Below, in pieces: positions 31,054 through 41,619 of a stretch of DNA of 64,000 bases. The first letter of the stretch is position 1, and each line of letters begins with the position of its first letter. Position numbers and translations under genes: made by a program. Source of the DNA: Hormiphora californensis (taxonomy: Eukaryota; Ctenophora; Tentaculata; Cydippida; Pleurobrachiidae); assembly GCA_020137815.1 (NCBI GenBank), contig CM035353.1, positions 4,331,210 through 4,395,209 on the forward strand. Direction: 5' to 3'. The notes below the pieces were generated by a model that was not told the DNA's origin, ran no database searches, and was given only the letters and a program-made list of their open reading frames with translations.

Positions 31054-31685
31054 TGAGGGAAATCATACGACTCTTACTGCAGTTAGCGACAATCGAGAAA
31101 ACAGACAGCATAACTCTTTTAAGCGACAGTGCTGTGTAATTTCTCAAAACTCTTATTCTTAGTGAGCAACAGGGAAAAGAATTGGGGAGAGAAAGTGAGA
31201 GACAGGGTGCCCCCTTGAGAGAGATTATCTCGCGCGGCGCATTGGCACGTGCGGTTTGGGCGCTGGCAGGCTTTTACATGTTGCAACATGTAAAAGCCTG
31301 CCAGCGCCCAAACCGCACGTGCCAGAGCGCCGCGCGTTACTATCTTGCTCTCTCTCACTCACTAGCTGCATTAACTGATTGGCTGTTATCGATCACATGT
31401 ACGCAGTCACAGGCTATCCCTGTGCACTAGGACTTATCACGTGACCTTTCACGTGACCAGATGCTGTGATCCCCGGTCAGTTAAGAGTTTTAAGAGTTTA
31501 TACGTCGCTAAGTAGCGGCGCTTACCACACAAGAGAATGGAATCACCATTCTCTTACTCTTGATATCTCTTACAAGAAAATAAGAGTTATTTTGGAAAAC
31601 AGTCAGCACCTGTCGCTTACTCCAGTAAGCGATTGCGAAATCAATCAGCACCTGCTAACTTCAGTAAGAGTCGTATGATATCCCT
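31053..31685. mobile_element. MITE inserted in the nucleotidyltransferase exon
   Basis: Terminal inverted repeats of about 26 bp (gaggga-atcatacgactctta... and the reverse complement ending gtatgatatccctc) bound about 630 bp. They split the exon between GLMRD and the RIRSNVG segment that is continuous in the 6.4-kb copy. ATT on both sides may be the target duplication. There is no transposase. A 106-bp palindrome lies inside. Confidence 0.75.
31231..31336. repeat. 106-bp near-perfect palindrome
   Basis: Arms 31231-31283 and 31284-31336 match except for one or two bases (cgcattgg versus ccagagcg). The centre is catgttgcaacatg. Confidence 0.93.
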
Positions 31686-31910
31686 CATTAGCCCCTGTAT
31701 GTCCCCTTCGGCCCATACCAAAATATCCAGATCGGAGCTGTTGATTACCGTATTGCTCCTTAACGACCCGAATATTTGATGCTCTATCCCTAGCCCTGAC
31801 AACATTTTTTCCGCATCCCTTTTTACTTCCCCTATTTTGAATCTCTTTAGGTTTTCCTCCCTATTAGTCTCGACCCGCATCTTGTAATCTAAGTATGTAC
31901 ATACTACAAA
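31680..31910 (-). pseudogene. TENT4-like gene copy, part 1 (catalytic motif)
   Basis: YLDYKMRVETNREEN, HQIFGSLRSN, SSDLDILVWAEGDIQGLMRD: the GS and D-x-D metal-binding motif intact. The inserted MITE cuts the exon here. Upstream, FVVCTYLDYKM matches FVVMVSYLEHRM of the 29.5-kb copy. Confidence 0.78.
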
Positions 31911-32029
31911 AATTCAAGATGTCTCCTCGAGCTTGGCGTCCCCTCTCAACAAACTTTTTACGTTCATGAATGAAAAATGATCAATATATTTATGAAAATT
32001 GACCAATTATATATTAATAAAAGATGTCA

Positions 32030-32330
32030 GATAAAGTAATAAAAGATGTGGTATTGCAGGGGTTGGAACAATGTTGCCTCTGATGGTCTGCACAACAATA
32101 GGAACCACTTACGGAGACTGTCCGATATAAATGTAGTGTAATTTGTCGTGGGTAATGGCTGGTCGTCTAGTGGTAGGCCCAAGGTGCGTACCTGGTCGTG
32201 ACGGTTGGGTGCTGAAGTATAACAGCGACGTGGGAAGGTGTCGTTGAGAAGGTGTACACGTGCTTTACGTGTATAACAGGGACAGGAGATGAGGTACACG
32301 ATTCAGTCGTGTGTAGAAGAGATCGATGAG
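32030..32330 (-). pseudogene. Leader fragment of the tandem-unit gene
   Basis: Contains ggaaccacttacggagactg and the LCRPSEATLFQP opening of the units at 17.7-22 kb, preceded by the GACCAATA repeat. The remainder (tggctggtcgtctag...) also resembles 2200-2260. Confidence 0.5.
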
Positions 32331-32834
32331 AGGACGTTGAGTATCGACCCGTGGTGGGTATTGTTGAAGGATTCGTAGAAGTGATACAAGTTAGATTTGT
32401 GGTCGTTCAAAGAAGTAACTTGTTACAAAACAAGGCGTATATCGTATAATATGGAAGTGAAGTTAAATTGTAAACTTAGAAGTGAAGATGGGGTTTGTTG
32501 TAGTGATTAATATCTTTTCGCCTTCCTATCGTCATGCCTATTGGCTTTAGCCAATTAGGAATGCCGATGATCAAGTGCGGTTGCTCTGAACAACTCTGAC
32601 TGACTGTGGGTCGTTCTGAGTAGCTCTGTTTTATTCTGACTTATTCTGGCTTGCTCTGAGTTACTTCGAACTGTACTGACGTTATATAATAGCTGTTCTG
32701 TCTCTATACTCTCTAGTTCTCTGTGGTTACGTAGCAACAGAGAGAGAGGGAGAGAGAGCAATAACGATTAACAGTTAGAGGTATAGAGAACTACTGATAT
32801 ATATCTCTCTGGGCTCTCACTGTCAGCCCCAGAT

Positions 32835-32965
32835 AGTACATAAAATATGACCAATATATTAATAAAATATGACCAATATACTAATAAAATATGACCAATA
32901 TATTAATTAAAGATGACCAATATATTAATTAAAGATGACCAATACATCAATAATTTAATTAAAGA
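32835..32965. repeat. GACCAATA minisatellite array
   Basis: Five or six copies of atgaccaatatattaat(ta)aa in tandem, the same family as at 1163-1345. Confidence 0.85.
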
Positions 32966-33277
32966 TAAACGTCCGGACGGTAAAAAATCCGCCGCGAATG
33001 TCTTCGCTCATTAAACAGAGAGTCGTAGCGAGACCCGATACCATACTGCTCAGGGACGTTTAGATCCGTGGACCAATTCCGCCTCTTCCAAACCCATTTT
33101 GTTTTCTAGATTTTTCTTGTGTTTTCAATTGTCTTTTATTATTTTTTTAAAACTTCTTACAGCGGTAGCATCTCTACTAACTCTCCCCCCCCTTTTTTCA
33201 CAGTCTATAACAGTTTATTGCATATTGCTGGGTGGGGCAGAATTTGTATTTATATTCTATATTCCTAATATACGTGT

Positions 33278-33780
33278 TCAAATCTTTCTCGCTACAGGGG
33301 AATATTGTTTCTGGTTCAATCTCTTTATTACTTTCTGCTGTCTCTTGCCTTCTGCTGATCTCTTCAGCTCGTGGGCTAGTTGTGCCGTGGAGTCAACGAC
33401 CAAGTGATAGTGGAAATCCTCGTAAATGTCGCTGTCCACGGTTTCCTCGTTTATCTCCCCTCTGGCGATTTGGAATCCTAGTTTTAACGGGTAGTCATAG
33501 CACTGTGTTGTCGCTTTGTGTGCTACTATGTTTTTCCTCTCCAGCTGTCTGGTTGAAAGGTCCTTACATATCTGTAAGGTCTCTAGCTTTTCGTCCGTGG
33601 TAAGGCTTCCTCTTACCACATCGTTGACCCCTTTGGTCCAGATTTTCGTTATTTCTCTAGCCGCTATTGCTGGATTGTCTCCGAACGTGTTGACCTGTTC
33701 CTCAATCTTTAAACCATCCTTTGCAGATCTCTGCGATTCTCTGGTCTGTACTCGCTCCTCTTTCCTCTGTCTCTTCAAGT
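33278..33780 (-). CDS. Uncharacterised charged ORF, about 166 aa
   Basis: Open frame with no ATG at its 5' end (LKRQRKEERVQTRESQRSAK), mixed-charge and helical, including IYEDFHYHLVVDSTAQLAHE and a basic end (KRQQKVIKRLNQKQ). It follows the two decayed glycoprotein-like genes on the same strand and could be a downstream gene of the same element or a host exon. No motif is recognised. Confidence 0.45.
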
Positions 33781-33924
33781 ACTATTCCAATGTATGATGC
33801 CGAGTTGGTTCATCTTTTTGTGAGGGCCACCAGTACAAATGCAGTCACATAGTCGGCACTCTTCATATCTGCGGGAGTTGGTGTCACCAAATGTACATCA
33901 ATCGTTTTCGTCGTTGTAATTGTT

Positions 33925-34127
33925 CCAGTGTTTAACGTCTCTGACGACATATAGTCCAGTGTTTAACGTCTCTGACGACATATAGTCCAGTGTTTAACGT
34001 CTCTGACGACATATAGTCCAGTCTTTAACGTCTCTGACGACATTTAGTCCAGTGTTTAACGTCTCTGACGACATATAGTCCAGTGTTTAACGTCTCTGAC
34101 GACATATAGTCCAGTGTTTAACGTCTT
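33925..34127. repeat. 31-bp minisatellite, six and a half copies
   Basis: Exact period of 31 (starts at 33925, 33956, 33987, 34018, 34049, 34080, 34111), unit ccagtgtttaacgtctctga plus cgacatatagt. The last copy runs into the coding end of the fusion-like pseudogene, so the array grew from coding sequence. As 31 is not a multiple of 3, each unit shifts the frame. Confidence 0.95.
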
Positions 34128-35916
34128 TGGAGACGGTTTCTCGTTGTTTGTGGGACGTGGGTTTTTCTCGGTATATTGTCCCTGCAAACATATCGTCTTT
34201 TACTAATTCTCTTATGTGTTCTAACGTGAGGACTTCAGGAAGTACCCCGGCCCCCATGGTTAGTTCTGATTTAAGTACGCCAGCCAAAATTGTTTTAATT
34301 TGATGTTTCCATTCCATGTGACGTGAAATGGAGCTACTAATTCTACCTAGGAACGTTTGACTGACTGGTTTTATGAAGGAGTCATACTTTATCACAATTC
34401 ATTCTCATTTTGATCTTTGTCTACTGATGATTGGTGCCTCCTCGTGGGGCACCATGAAACATGTGTATAGACCTTAAAAACTGCTGTTGTTTTTAATTTG
34501 TATAAACTGCTCGCCGGCTAACCCCGTGCTAGAGCTCTCTGTTGATCTCGGACCAAGGGACAGGATATCTATCTTGTCATCACTCCACTAATCTCGCTAT
34601 AATGCAATGCTCCTTCAATTTATTTGTTGTAGAGCTCTCTTGTGGATCTGAGGACACGTACGACATCTGGTTTTGAGGAACAATGATCAAAATGGAATAC
34701 AGATTACACACTCCAAGAAAGGGAAATGGTTGACGTACTTTGAAATTGGGGAATCTAGAGGTCCAAGATACGAAGATGTGACGTGAAATGGAGCTACTAA
34801 TTCTACCTAGGAACGTTTGACTGACTGGTTTTATGAAGGAGTCATACTTTATCACAATTCATTCTCATTTTGATCTTTGTCTACTGATGATTGGTGCCTC
34901 CTCGTGGGGCACCATGAAACATGTGTATAGACCTTAAAAACTGCTGTTGTTTTTAATTTGTATGATGTTTCCATTTCAAAATTTGTCTTTCTTTAACTAT
35001 TTGGTAGGCGACGGTATCTACATTACATTTGATACTATCAATTTCTTTTTCCAATACTTTATAAATTTCGACCACTTCCTTATTGAATTTTACTTGTTCA
35101 GTAAGGAATGCGGTGTATTTTCTAGTCTGGGCGGCTTCGTACATTGTTGCCCCCAGACCTACAAGAGCTGGGATCCCTACTGCTGCTAACACGACTCCAA
35201 TTAATCGTTTTTTCTAGCTCCCGGTTGTGCGATTGCCGTGTCATTGTCTACTGTTTATGTGATGTGTTCCAAAGTTTATCAATTTCATTTTTTGTTTCTT
35301 CAGTAAAAAATTTTCCTAGTGGTGTTTGTGGTATTTCTAAATATCCCTTACACATGCGTGGAAGTTCAGATCTAAGTGCGTGTAGGTCGACAGTTACGCT
35401 TTTCGCGAACCCTTCGACTTGTTTCCACACATGGTGTAGTTCGGTGTCGCCAAAAAGGGTTTCCTTTTTCAAGCTTCTAACTTCACATTTTCCATCATTG
35501 GATGGTTCTACGAGAGCCAATGCACAGGCCTGTTCAAAACATTTTTCATGCATCTTTTAACATTTTCAGCCATTGTTGGCTTTAGTAAGTGGAAGTTCGC
35601 TACATATCTCGGGTATTGGACTGATGCGTCTACTAACCAGGCATAGTCTGGTCTGCAATAACTATAAGGTCTATGTCATTGTGATCGGGTTGTTCGGTGC
35701 ATTTAAAACTAGTTGGGTCAGGTATCGGTGCGGACAAAAAGACTGATGCAAATATGCTTTCTGCCCCTGCGGCAATATATCCTTGAGAACTACCCCAATG
35801 TCCTTGAGAACGATTGGGTCTAGTTGCAGTTTGAACTGTGCTTGCTGGATCTCCGCCTCGCGTGCCACTCTCAATTTCATGCATAATAGAAAAATAATCA
35901 GCGGAATCAATTTCAT
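34128..35916 (-). pseudogene. Fusion-glycoprotein-like (Env/F-type) gene, decayed
   Basis: Minus strand. It opens at ATG 35916 with a signal-peptide-like stretch (MKLIPLIIFLLCM), then a Cys-bearing ectodomain in shifted frames (35884-35248). A basic site (KKR) follows near 35210, right after an in-frame stop. After that come an Ala/Gly-rich hydrophobic stretch and a long helical heptad-like segment (to 34953), which is the order expected of class I fusion proteins. The helix resumes at 34316-34130 beyond an insertion (34317-34962) and ends at the 31-bp minisatellite. Frameshifts, stops and the insertion make it non-functional. Origin from a retroelement env or an endogenous virus is inferred from architecture only. 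Confidence 0.6.
34317..34962. mobile_element. Insertion with 184-bp direct terminal repeats (TRIM-like)
   Basis: Segments 34317-34502 and 34777-34962 (starting tgtgacgtgaaatgg, ending aatttgtat) are nearly identical and enclose about 275 bp. The host sequence gatgtttccatt occurs on both sides, consistent with a target duplication, and the interrupted helix-coding frame is continuous without it. It may be a miniature LTR element. No clear primer-binding site is seen, so a segmental duplication is also possible. Confidence 0.55.
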
Positions 35917-35949
35917 CGTTGGAATCTTCCCGCGGGACGTCTGAAATGA

Positions 35950-37602
35950 TTTGCTGTTTACTATGACGGTAGTGATACTTTTTCTGAATTTCGTTTTATT
36001 TATTGAGATATTCACATTAGGTAAAATTTTCCAAAATTTACCAAAATTTAATTGTTTGACTGCCCAAATCATGCCACACGCTGCGCCAGCTCGTGTCAGC
36101 CATAGTATTACTCCATCTATAGTATGTGATACCATTCTAGACTTTTAAATCCCGGTATTATTAGTTCAGGAGTGTCTAAATTTTGAGCCTGGTCTTTTTC
36201 CATATCGCTTATTCTATTTTCCATGTACTCTAGGGCAGCTTTTGATGGGTCCGTGTGTGATATGTCCTTATTATCATATATAAACTCATCGGGGAAATGA
36301 AATAAATCGTCAAATGTATGGGTTTTGAATATGGGTATTTCTAGAGCATTATTCGTGTTTATAATGTGTGGTGTGCTTCCAGGTTGATAGTTGTATGTTT
36401 TACCGTGTAACTCTATGAACCTACTCATTGGTGCAGAACAATTCGTTCTTGGTGATTTGTTATTGATTATGTTTGTCTGTGGGTCTATGAATCCGCTTCT
36501 GAAATTTTCTGCCTGGTTTACTTTGTATATTATCGGTACGTCATAGAAACATTCATCTGTTTGTCTGAATTCTACTGTGTCAATTGGTTTACATGGTGTT
36601 ACTTGAATGAGTTCGCCAGTAATGTGGTCACTTTGTGCTACTATGTATGGGTTACTTAACATGTTTCGTGCGTATGCGGTGGGGTTTTTAAGTGCAAGTG
36701 TTTTGGTGACGTTAATGGTTAACTGTATTGCTTCACATAAGTTTGAATATTTAGTCGTCTTCTCAGTCATTACATCAGATAAGTAGTTAAGTTTTGTTAG
36801 TAATTCCTCTCTAACTGCTTCAATGGTTGTTGTCTCTGCACTACCTTTTATTAATTTTGGTGAGTTTTCTTTTCAGTGATTCTGATTTTGAAGCCGTTGG
36901 CGAAATAATATTTGTTCATTATGGGTTTTTCGTGTAGGTCAGCGCTGAAACCTATTTTGGCGATCATGATGTGGTTTCCTAAAATGATTGCTTGGTAGTT
37001 GCCAACTAATATATGTGTTTTTTCAACATTTAGTTCTGGTTGCTATATGATTGTTTCATTGTGGTTTGTTAGACAGTAACCTTTATTATAGGTTTGTGAA
37101 CATTTAGTTACGTCTCCTAAATTTGATATCATATCAGTGCCGTGTGTTTTTGTTACGTATCCGTCCCTAATTATACATTCTATGACCGTATTTGTTTTAG
37201 TTTTAAGCCATTTAGATTCGCACTTTGGGTTGACATGACCCGTATTTGTATTTCTATTGCCTGCTTTGTCTTCACATGTTGAATGAGTGATGTGATCGCG
37301 ATATTTATTTTCTGGCCAGTAAACTTTTCTATTTGATGTAGTTGTCTCTTTAGACCCAAAAAATTGCTGGATACTTTGCACGTTTTATCTGTAACTTTGA
37401 TTGATTTGGCTTTTACTCTGTACTCTTTGATGTTTCGTTTCCAAAGTGTTACGTTGTAAATTGTCGGGTTGTCATTGTCACATTTAAAAGACTGCGGGAC
37501 TTTAAATAGTTGCTTAGCAGTCCTGCCGTCACATATCATGGCAGTGCTATTGACACTGTCAATGATGATAGCAAATAGAACAGTTGCTACCAAGTTTCTC
37601 AT
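35950..37602 (-). pseudogene. Envelope-like glycoprotein gene 1, decayed
   Basis: ATG at 37602, then a hydrophobic signal-like N-terminus (LVATVLFAIIIDSVNS). An ectodomain with many Cys and Asn-x-Ser/Thr sites continues across at least three frames (37602-37180, 37381-37043, about 37040-36860, 36770-36117). A hydrophobic segment (GVILWLTRAGAACGMIWAV) near 36110-36060 is a likely membrane anchor, with a short basic tail. The overall plan resembles env-like surface proteins of metazoan retroelements. It directly precedes the fusion-like gene on the same strand. The frameshifts show that it is a relic. Confidence 0.55.
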
Positions 37603-37820
37603 CTGAAAAACATAGGTTGGTTGTGTGAGTCTGTTCTTTTCGTCAGTCGAGTGATCAAGTCGTCTGAGTTAAAGTCACACGTCAACTTCCCTATGTGGTC
37701 GACCTTCTTCAGATGTGCCTTGGATGCTATGGATGCAATGATGTTATGATGCTACGATGCTATGTTATTTCGTTTTTTTTCTATGTGTTATCTAAACTTT
37801 TTCCAATTACACTAGCTACT

Positions 37821-38499
37821 ATGTCTTATCTAAGAATCGATATGACCTTCCGGACCATTGAAGAATGGTATAGGTTATTCTGGATAATAACTCGTCACAC
37901 CGGATCACCGGTTGATTGGGGTCTATTAAACCCATGCCTCATTTCCGCACTACTTGGGGACGAAATCATCGGCTTGGTCTGTTATCATTCAATTATCCGA
38001 TTGTTGGAGTTCCCCCATGTGGGGCACCCCCAAGTTGGCGGTACTATATACTGCATATGTGATCTCGCGGGGTTCGTCTTTATATGTCACGATCGACATG
38101 AGGTTTACAAATGTGGAACAATGGTACCGGATTTTCCGGTTGATTTGTTTTCATGTGGGATACCCCGTCAATTGGGGTGCGTTAAACCCCTGTCTGGTGG
38201 TCGCGTTAATCGGGCCAGAGTTACAGGGCGCTGTGTGTTATCACGCCCTGATCCGCTTACTCGAGTGTCCCCATGTGGGGCACCCTCGGGTAGGCGGTAC
38301 TCTGTACTGTATGTGCGACCTGGCGGGATTTGTAGTGGTGTATGGTCCCGATGCGCTAGGATTCCGGGTCGATCCCGAAGTCCTAGTGTGTCGGGCCAGG
38401 CAGTGCCGGTACCCCCGGCACCATTGGGAGACTGGACTGCCCCGGCTGTCCTGGCTGCCAATAGTTAAATTTTCTTTTCTTTTAATACGTATGGCCTGA
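37821..38499 (+). CDS. Two-repeat LLEC-domain gene
   Basis: ATG at 37821 (MSYLRIDMTFRTIEEWYRLF). Repeat 1 has GSPVDWGLLNP, LVCYHSIIRLLEFPHVGHPQ and GGTIYCICDLAGF. Repeat 2, about 254 bp downstream in another frame, has VEQWYRIFRLICFHVGYPVN, AVCYHALIRLLECPHVGHPR and GGTLYCMCDLAGF, followed by HHWETGLPRLSWLP. Because 254 is not a multiple of 3 the repeats are out of frame, so a small intron or a frameshift lies between. Units A, B and D at 18-23 kb encode diverged versions. Conserved Cys/His (C-x-H ... E-C-P-H-x-G-H-P ... Y-C-x-C) suggest metal binding. The family is not recognised. Confidence 0.55.
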
Positions 38500-38557
38500 T
38501 TTAATTGTACGTGATAATTTTCTTTCCCCCTTTTATTTCTAAAACTCTTTCTTTCAG

Positions 38558-38597
38558 GGGCAGCATTGTACCACCCCTCCTCCTAAGATCGGAGACG
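38558..38597 (+). CDS. Possible 40-nt micro-exon
   Basis: Bounded by a polypyrimidine acceptor (ctttctttcag) and a consensus donor (GACG/GTAAGT). It lies between the two-repeat gene and the Ly6-like exon and could link them. Confidence 0.35.
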
Positions 38598-38720
38598 GTA
38601 AGTTAATCCTTTCATTGAGTTCCCTTTTGGATAAAAATTTTTCCAAAATACTGGTTAGTGCCTGTATTAGATATGTATTGCAACTATGGCCAAAAGTTAT
38701 CACGTGCCTCGTTTTTTCAG

Positions 38721-38957
38721 AGATTTGTACCCGGTGTGTTTCCTTGGTGAAATTCAGGGGGACACTGGATGTGGGGGCTGCCAGATTAGTTTGGAACAGT
38801 GCCAGCATTGTGCCACGGATCTGTGCAATGCACAACCGAGTTTCCTGTTAGATGCCCAGGGAGAAAAAGAAAAAGGGGACTCAGAGAGAGCAAAACAACT
38901 AAAGGAGGAACAGGAGACAAGAGAGAGAGAGAGAGACTGCACGGAAAATGATAGTGT

Positions 38958-39003
<46 letters not shown>

Positions 39004-39097
39004 GGTTACGGTGATATGGGTTCTGGTCGGGACACTATTCCTGACTATATGTCTTTTTGTTGTTATAATAAAATATAAAAAATGTATTTCCGGGTGA
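38721..39097 (+). CDS. Ly6-like DLCN exon, charged coil and TM segment
   Basis: After acceptor gttttttcag the frame reads RDLYPVCFLGEIQGDTGCGG, then CQHCATDLCN (end motif of Ly6/uPAR-type domains). A Glu/Lys-rich coil and a GA microsatellite (38961-39001) follow, and in another frame past the microsatellite LVTVIWVLVGTLFLTICLFV then VIIKYKKCISG-stop, a membrane span with a basic tail. The GA repeat probably expanded inside the ER-repeat coil and shifted the frame. The paralogue at 4504-4809 has the same parts in one frame. Confidence 0.6.
38961..39001. repeat. GA microsatellite
   Basis: About 20 perfect GA units inside the charged-coil coding region. Confidence 0.95.
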
Positions 39098-39244
39098 GGG
39101 AGTATCAATATGTAATAGTATATGAATCTAAAAGAAGTTAATAAATAAGAAAATATTAGTTTAATAATTTAATAATCAAAAGTAATAAACATTACTACCT
39201 AATACTAACACATTTATCACTCAGGCAGGTGATTAAGATAAGGA

Positions 39245-39546
39245 ACGCGGAAGTTAGGAGCAGGAGAAAGAGGAGCACCGTAACGATAGGACAAATAAAG
39301 GTAATATATAGTGTAAATTAAAGCTAAAAAGAGCACAGACGTGAACTTGGTTGATCAATTATTGGTATAAAATAGATCTAGATGAACTAGATATAGTAAG
39401 ATTTCTAGTCAAAATAAAGTAACGGCTAATTTATTTTCAGGAAACAAAGCAGGAAGGCATATGCGAAGAATCGGGTATCGCGACGGTGCCCCTAATATTT
39501 AGGAACGAACATCCAGAGTGCAAGGAGCCCAGAAGGGACATAAATT
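39245..39546 (+). CDS. Basic exon plus FRN..PEC exon (plus-strand copy)
   Basis: An exon ending RRKRSTVTIGQIK at donor GTAATATA (about 39310), then an intron, then exon 39441-39546 (acceptor ttattttcag; ETKQEGICEESGIATVPLIF, RNEHPECKEPRRDIN; donor GTAAGT). Both exons, the intron between and the intron after are homologous to the minus-strand copies at 25.8-27.05 kb, so the block moved or duplicated in inverted orientation. Confidence 0.55.
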
Positions 39547-40222
39547 GTAAGTTACTGGCCAAGATTAGACAATTTATGGGGGACTTATTTAAATTAAGGT
39601 GATGGGATGAACGCGTCATAACATTAAAAAATATCTTAATCATAGGTGTTTTGTGATAATATTGTTCTAACACTGTTTCCCTCTTTTCAGACTGAACTCC
39701 ACCACCTCTGGAGAGGAACAAAGTGGTCACAAAACACATGAGCGATGTGGACATTTGTCCAGTTGACGTGCAATGAGGAATGAGCAATTGGGACTTGTTT
39801 GTGGGTGTAGTGACATTAATGAGAATAACGAACTGAGCAATGTCTGATTTAGAGTGGTTTCAAGCATTGAATTTTTTTATCGAATTTGGTTAGATAATTG
39901 TCATTGTCCAGTCTTCACAACATTCCCTCTGCGGCATGGAATCTCCATGGTCCTCTCATTGCTGGGTCATTACAACTTTCATGCCACCCTGTCTGCAGAT
40001 ATAGTTCTTACTGTCCCGTCTCGCCAACAGCCCACACTGAGTAAGGGGTACCGAACCCAATCAATCCTGTCTGGGTTGGCATCTCCAATACAGAACATTT
40101 GGGCTTTACAGGCAGAGAGAATCACACCACTTCGGGTTGGTATCACATTTATCTGCGGGGTACACCAAAGAATCCTATCCCTCTTGCCACCCCCTTCAAC
40201 TCTCCCCTCCAGTCTGCTCTTT

Positions 40223-40420
40223 ATGTTGTGTCCTCACTGTTCTACCCCTATCACTCCTCCCACCCCGGTCGCCACCTACTCCCGCTCCCCTTCCCCAACC
40301 GACCCGCGGAAATTACTGGAAGAATTATAGGCGAAAGAAGGAGCGAGAAGTCGATCGGCTGAAATCTACAATCGCTCGGCTGAATGCGACAGTCGATCGG
40401 CAGAACGGGGACGCAGGTTG
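40223..40420 (+). pseudogene. Coiled-coil (bZIP-like) gene, 5' fragment
   Basis: ATG 40223 (MLCPHCSTPITPP) as in the intact gene at 55614. A one-base change then shifts the frame, and YWKNYRRKKEREVDRLKSTI with ARLNATVDRQNGD follows. It ends where unrelated DNA begins at about 40422. Confidence 0.75.
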
Positions 40421-40518
40421 GTAACATAGACACCTGGCGCGACCCTATGTCACCAAAAGTTACCAGTCGTCGTGCTGTGCTATCTGTAGACATGTCTAGA
40501 CATAAGAACCCTTGTTAT

Positions 40519-40672
40519 GGGGGAAAACAGTCGTGCCTGAACCTCAGGTCAAGTGCACGGCTATTCTCTGAAATTTAAGGCAATAGCTGTCACTGAAACC
40601 TGAGAACTCAGGTCTCAGTGGAAAATAGCTGTGCACTGGACTTGAGGTTCAGGCACGTCTGTTTTCCCCCTA
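40519..40672. mobile_element. Hairpin MITE, 154 bp
   Basis: Arms of about 48 bp beginning gggggaaaacagtcgtgcct and ending in its near reverse complement, with a second short inverted pair (cactgaaacctgag/ctcaggtctcagtg) in the middle. A shorter relative with the same tcgtgcctgaacctcagg core is at 42233-42283. Confidence 0.85.
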
Positions 40673-40770
40673 TGCAACGTCAACACTCTCTCTTGTGCTG
40701 CAGGCCAGTTGACGTCAGGGAGGAAGATGAATCATCGTAACCAGCACCACTGTATCTCGTATATCGGGAT

Positions 40771-41532
40771 ATAACGGGTGACAACTAAAAATTGTCCCTA
40801 ATTTAAAACGGCTGTATAAATTTTCCCTTTTGAGATACAGCTTCAGGTCAGTGATAGAACGATTTTTCAGACAATTTTGAATCGGAATAACATACCGGCA
40901 AAGTCTAAAAAGTTCATTTTCATTGCGATATCGCATCATTTCCTCTTGTCCCTCCAAAGCATGTAGTACGGAGATTTGAAATTTCTATGTTATCAGAAAC
41001 GACCTTCCCGATGAGATAGAATTCTCAAAATTGGAAGTCTGGTTGTTGATACCATAACCAACATAACTGCCAAGTTTAAAAATTTCAGCTCATTAGGAAG
41101 TTGGTTTTCCACGTCATTAATGTTTCAAGAGATTGTCGAAATGGCGATTTCTCAAATTACCTGTAAACTACGCTTTATTACAGAAGATTCTGATCAGGAA
41201 ATTGAGATTTACGAAGTTTGAAACAAAGTTAATTTCGTTCAAAATTGTCTGAAAAATCATTATATCACTATCCCGAAGCTGCATCTCAAACAGAACAGGC
41301 GCTAGAGGTACTAGAAGATTGTGTAGATTTCACGTACTTCATGCTTTGGTGGGGCAAGAGGAAATGATGCGATATCGCAATGAAAATGAACTTTTTAGTC
41401 TTCGCCGTTATGTTACTCCGATTTAAAATTGTCTGAAAAATCGTTCTATCACTGGCCCGAAGCTGTATCTCAAAAGGGAAAATTTCTACAGCCGTTTTAA
41501 ACTAGGGACAATTTTTAGTTGTCACCCGTTAT
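40771..41532. mobile_element. Inverted-repeat element, about 760 bp
   Basis: Ends ataacgggtgacaactaaaa / ttttagttgtcacccgttat with arms of about 200 bp (to about 40975 and from about 41335). The interior contains another partly inverted copy of the arm core (near 41240-41290). No transposase. A non-autonomous DNA transposon. Confidence 0.85.
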
Positions 41533-41619
41533 GAAAATAGAAAGGGGGGGTTAGAAGCCAGAAGGTGGTTAAGAGTATATAATCCCGATAACAATGACAC
41601 CATGCCAAATTACCAGAGA

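Noticed and set aside
35633..35700. NDIDLIVIADQ as a possible nucleotidyltransferase DxD motif
   Set aside because: No GS motif precedes it, and it falls within the ectodomain of the fusion-like relic; chance similarity.
37695..38468. Single 257-aa protein across both LLEC repeats
   Set aside because: The second half of that frame is Arg/Gly/Ser-rich and is the wrong frame of repeat 2, which is clearly conserved in the neighbouring frame.
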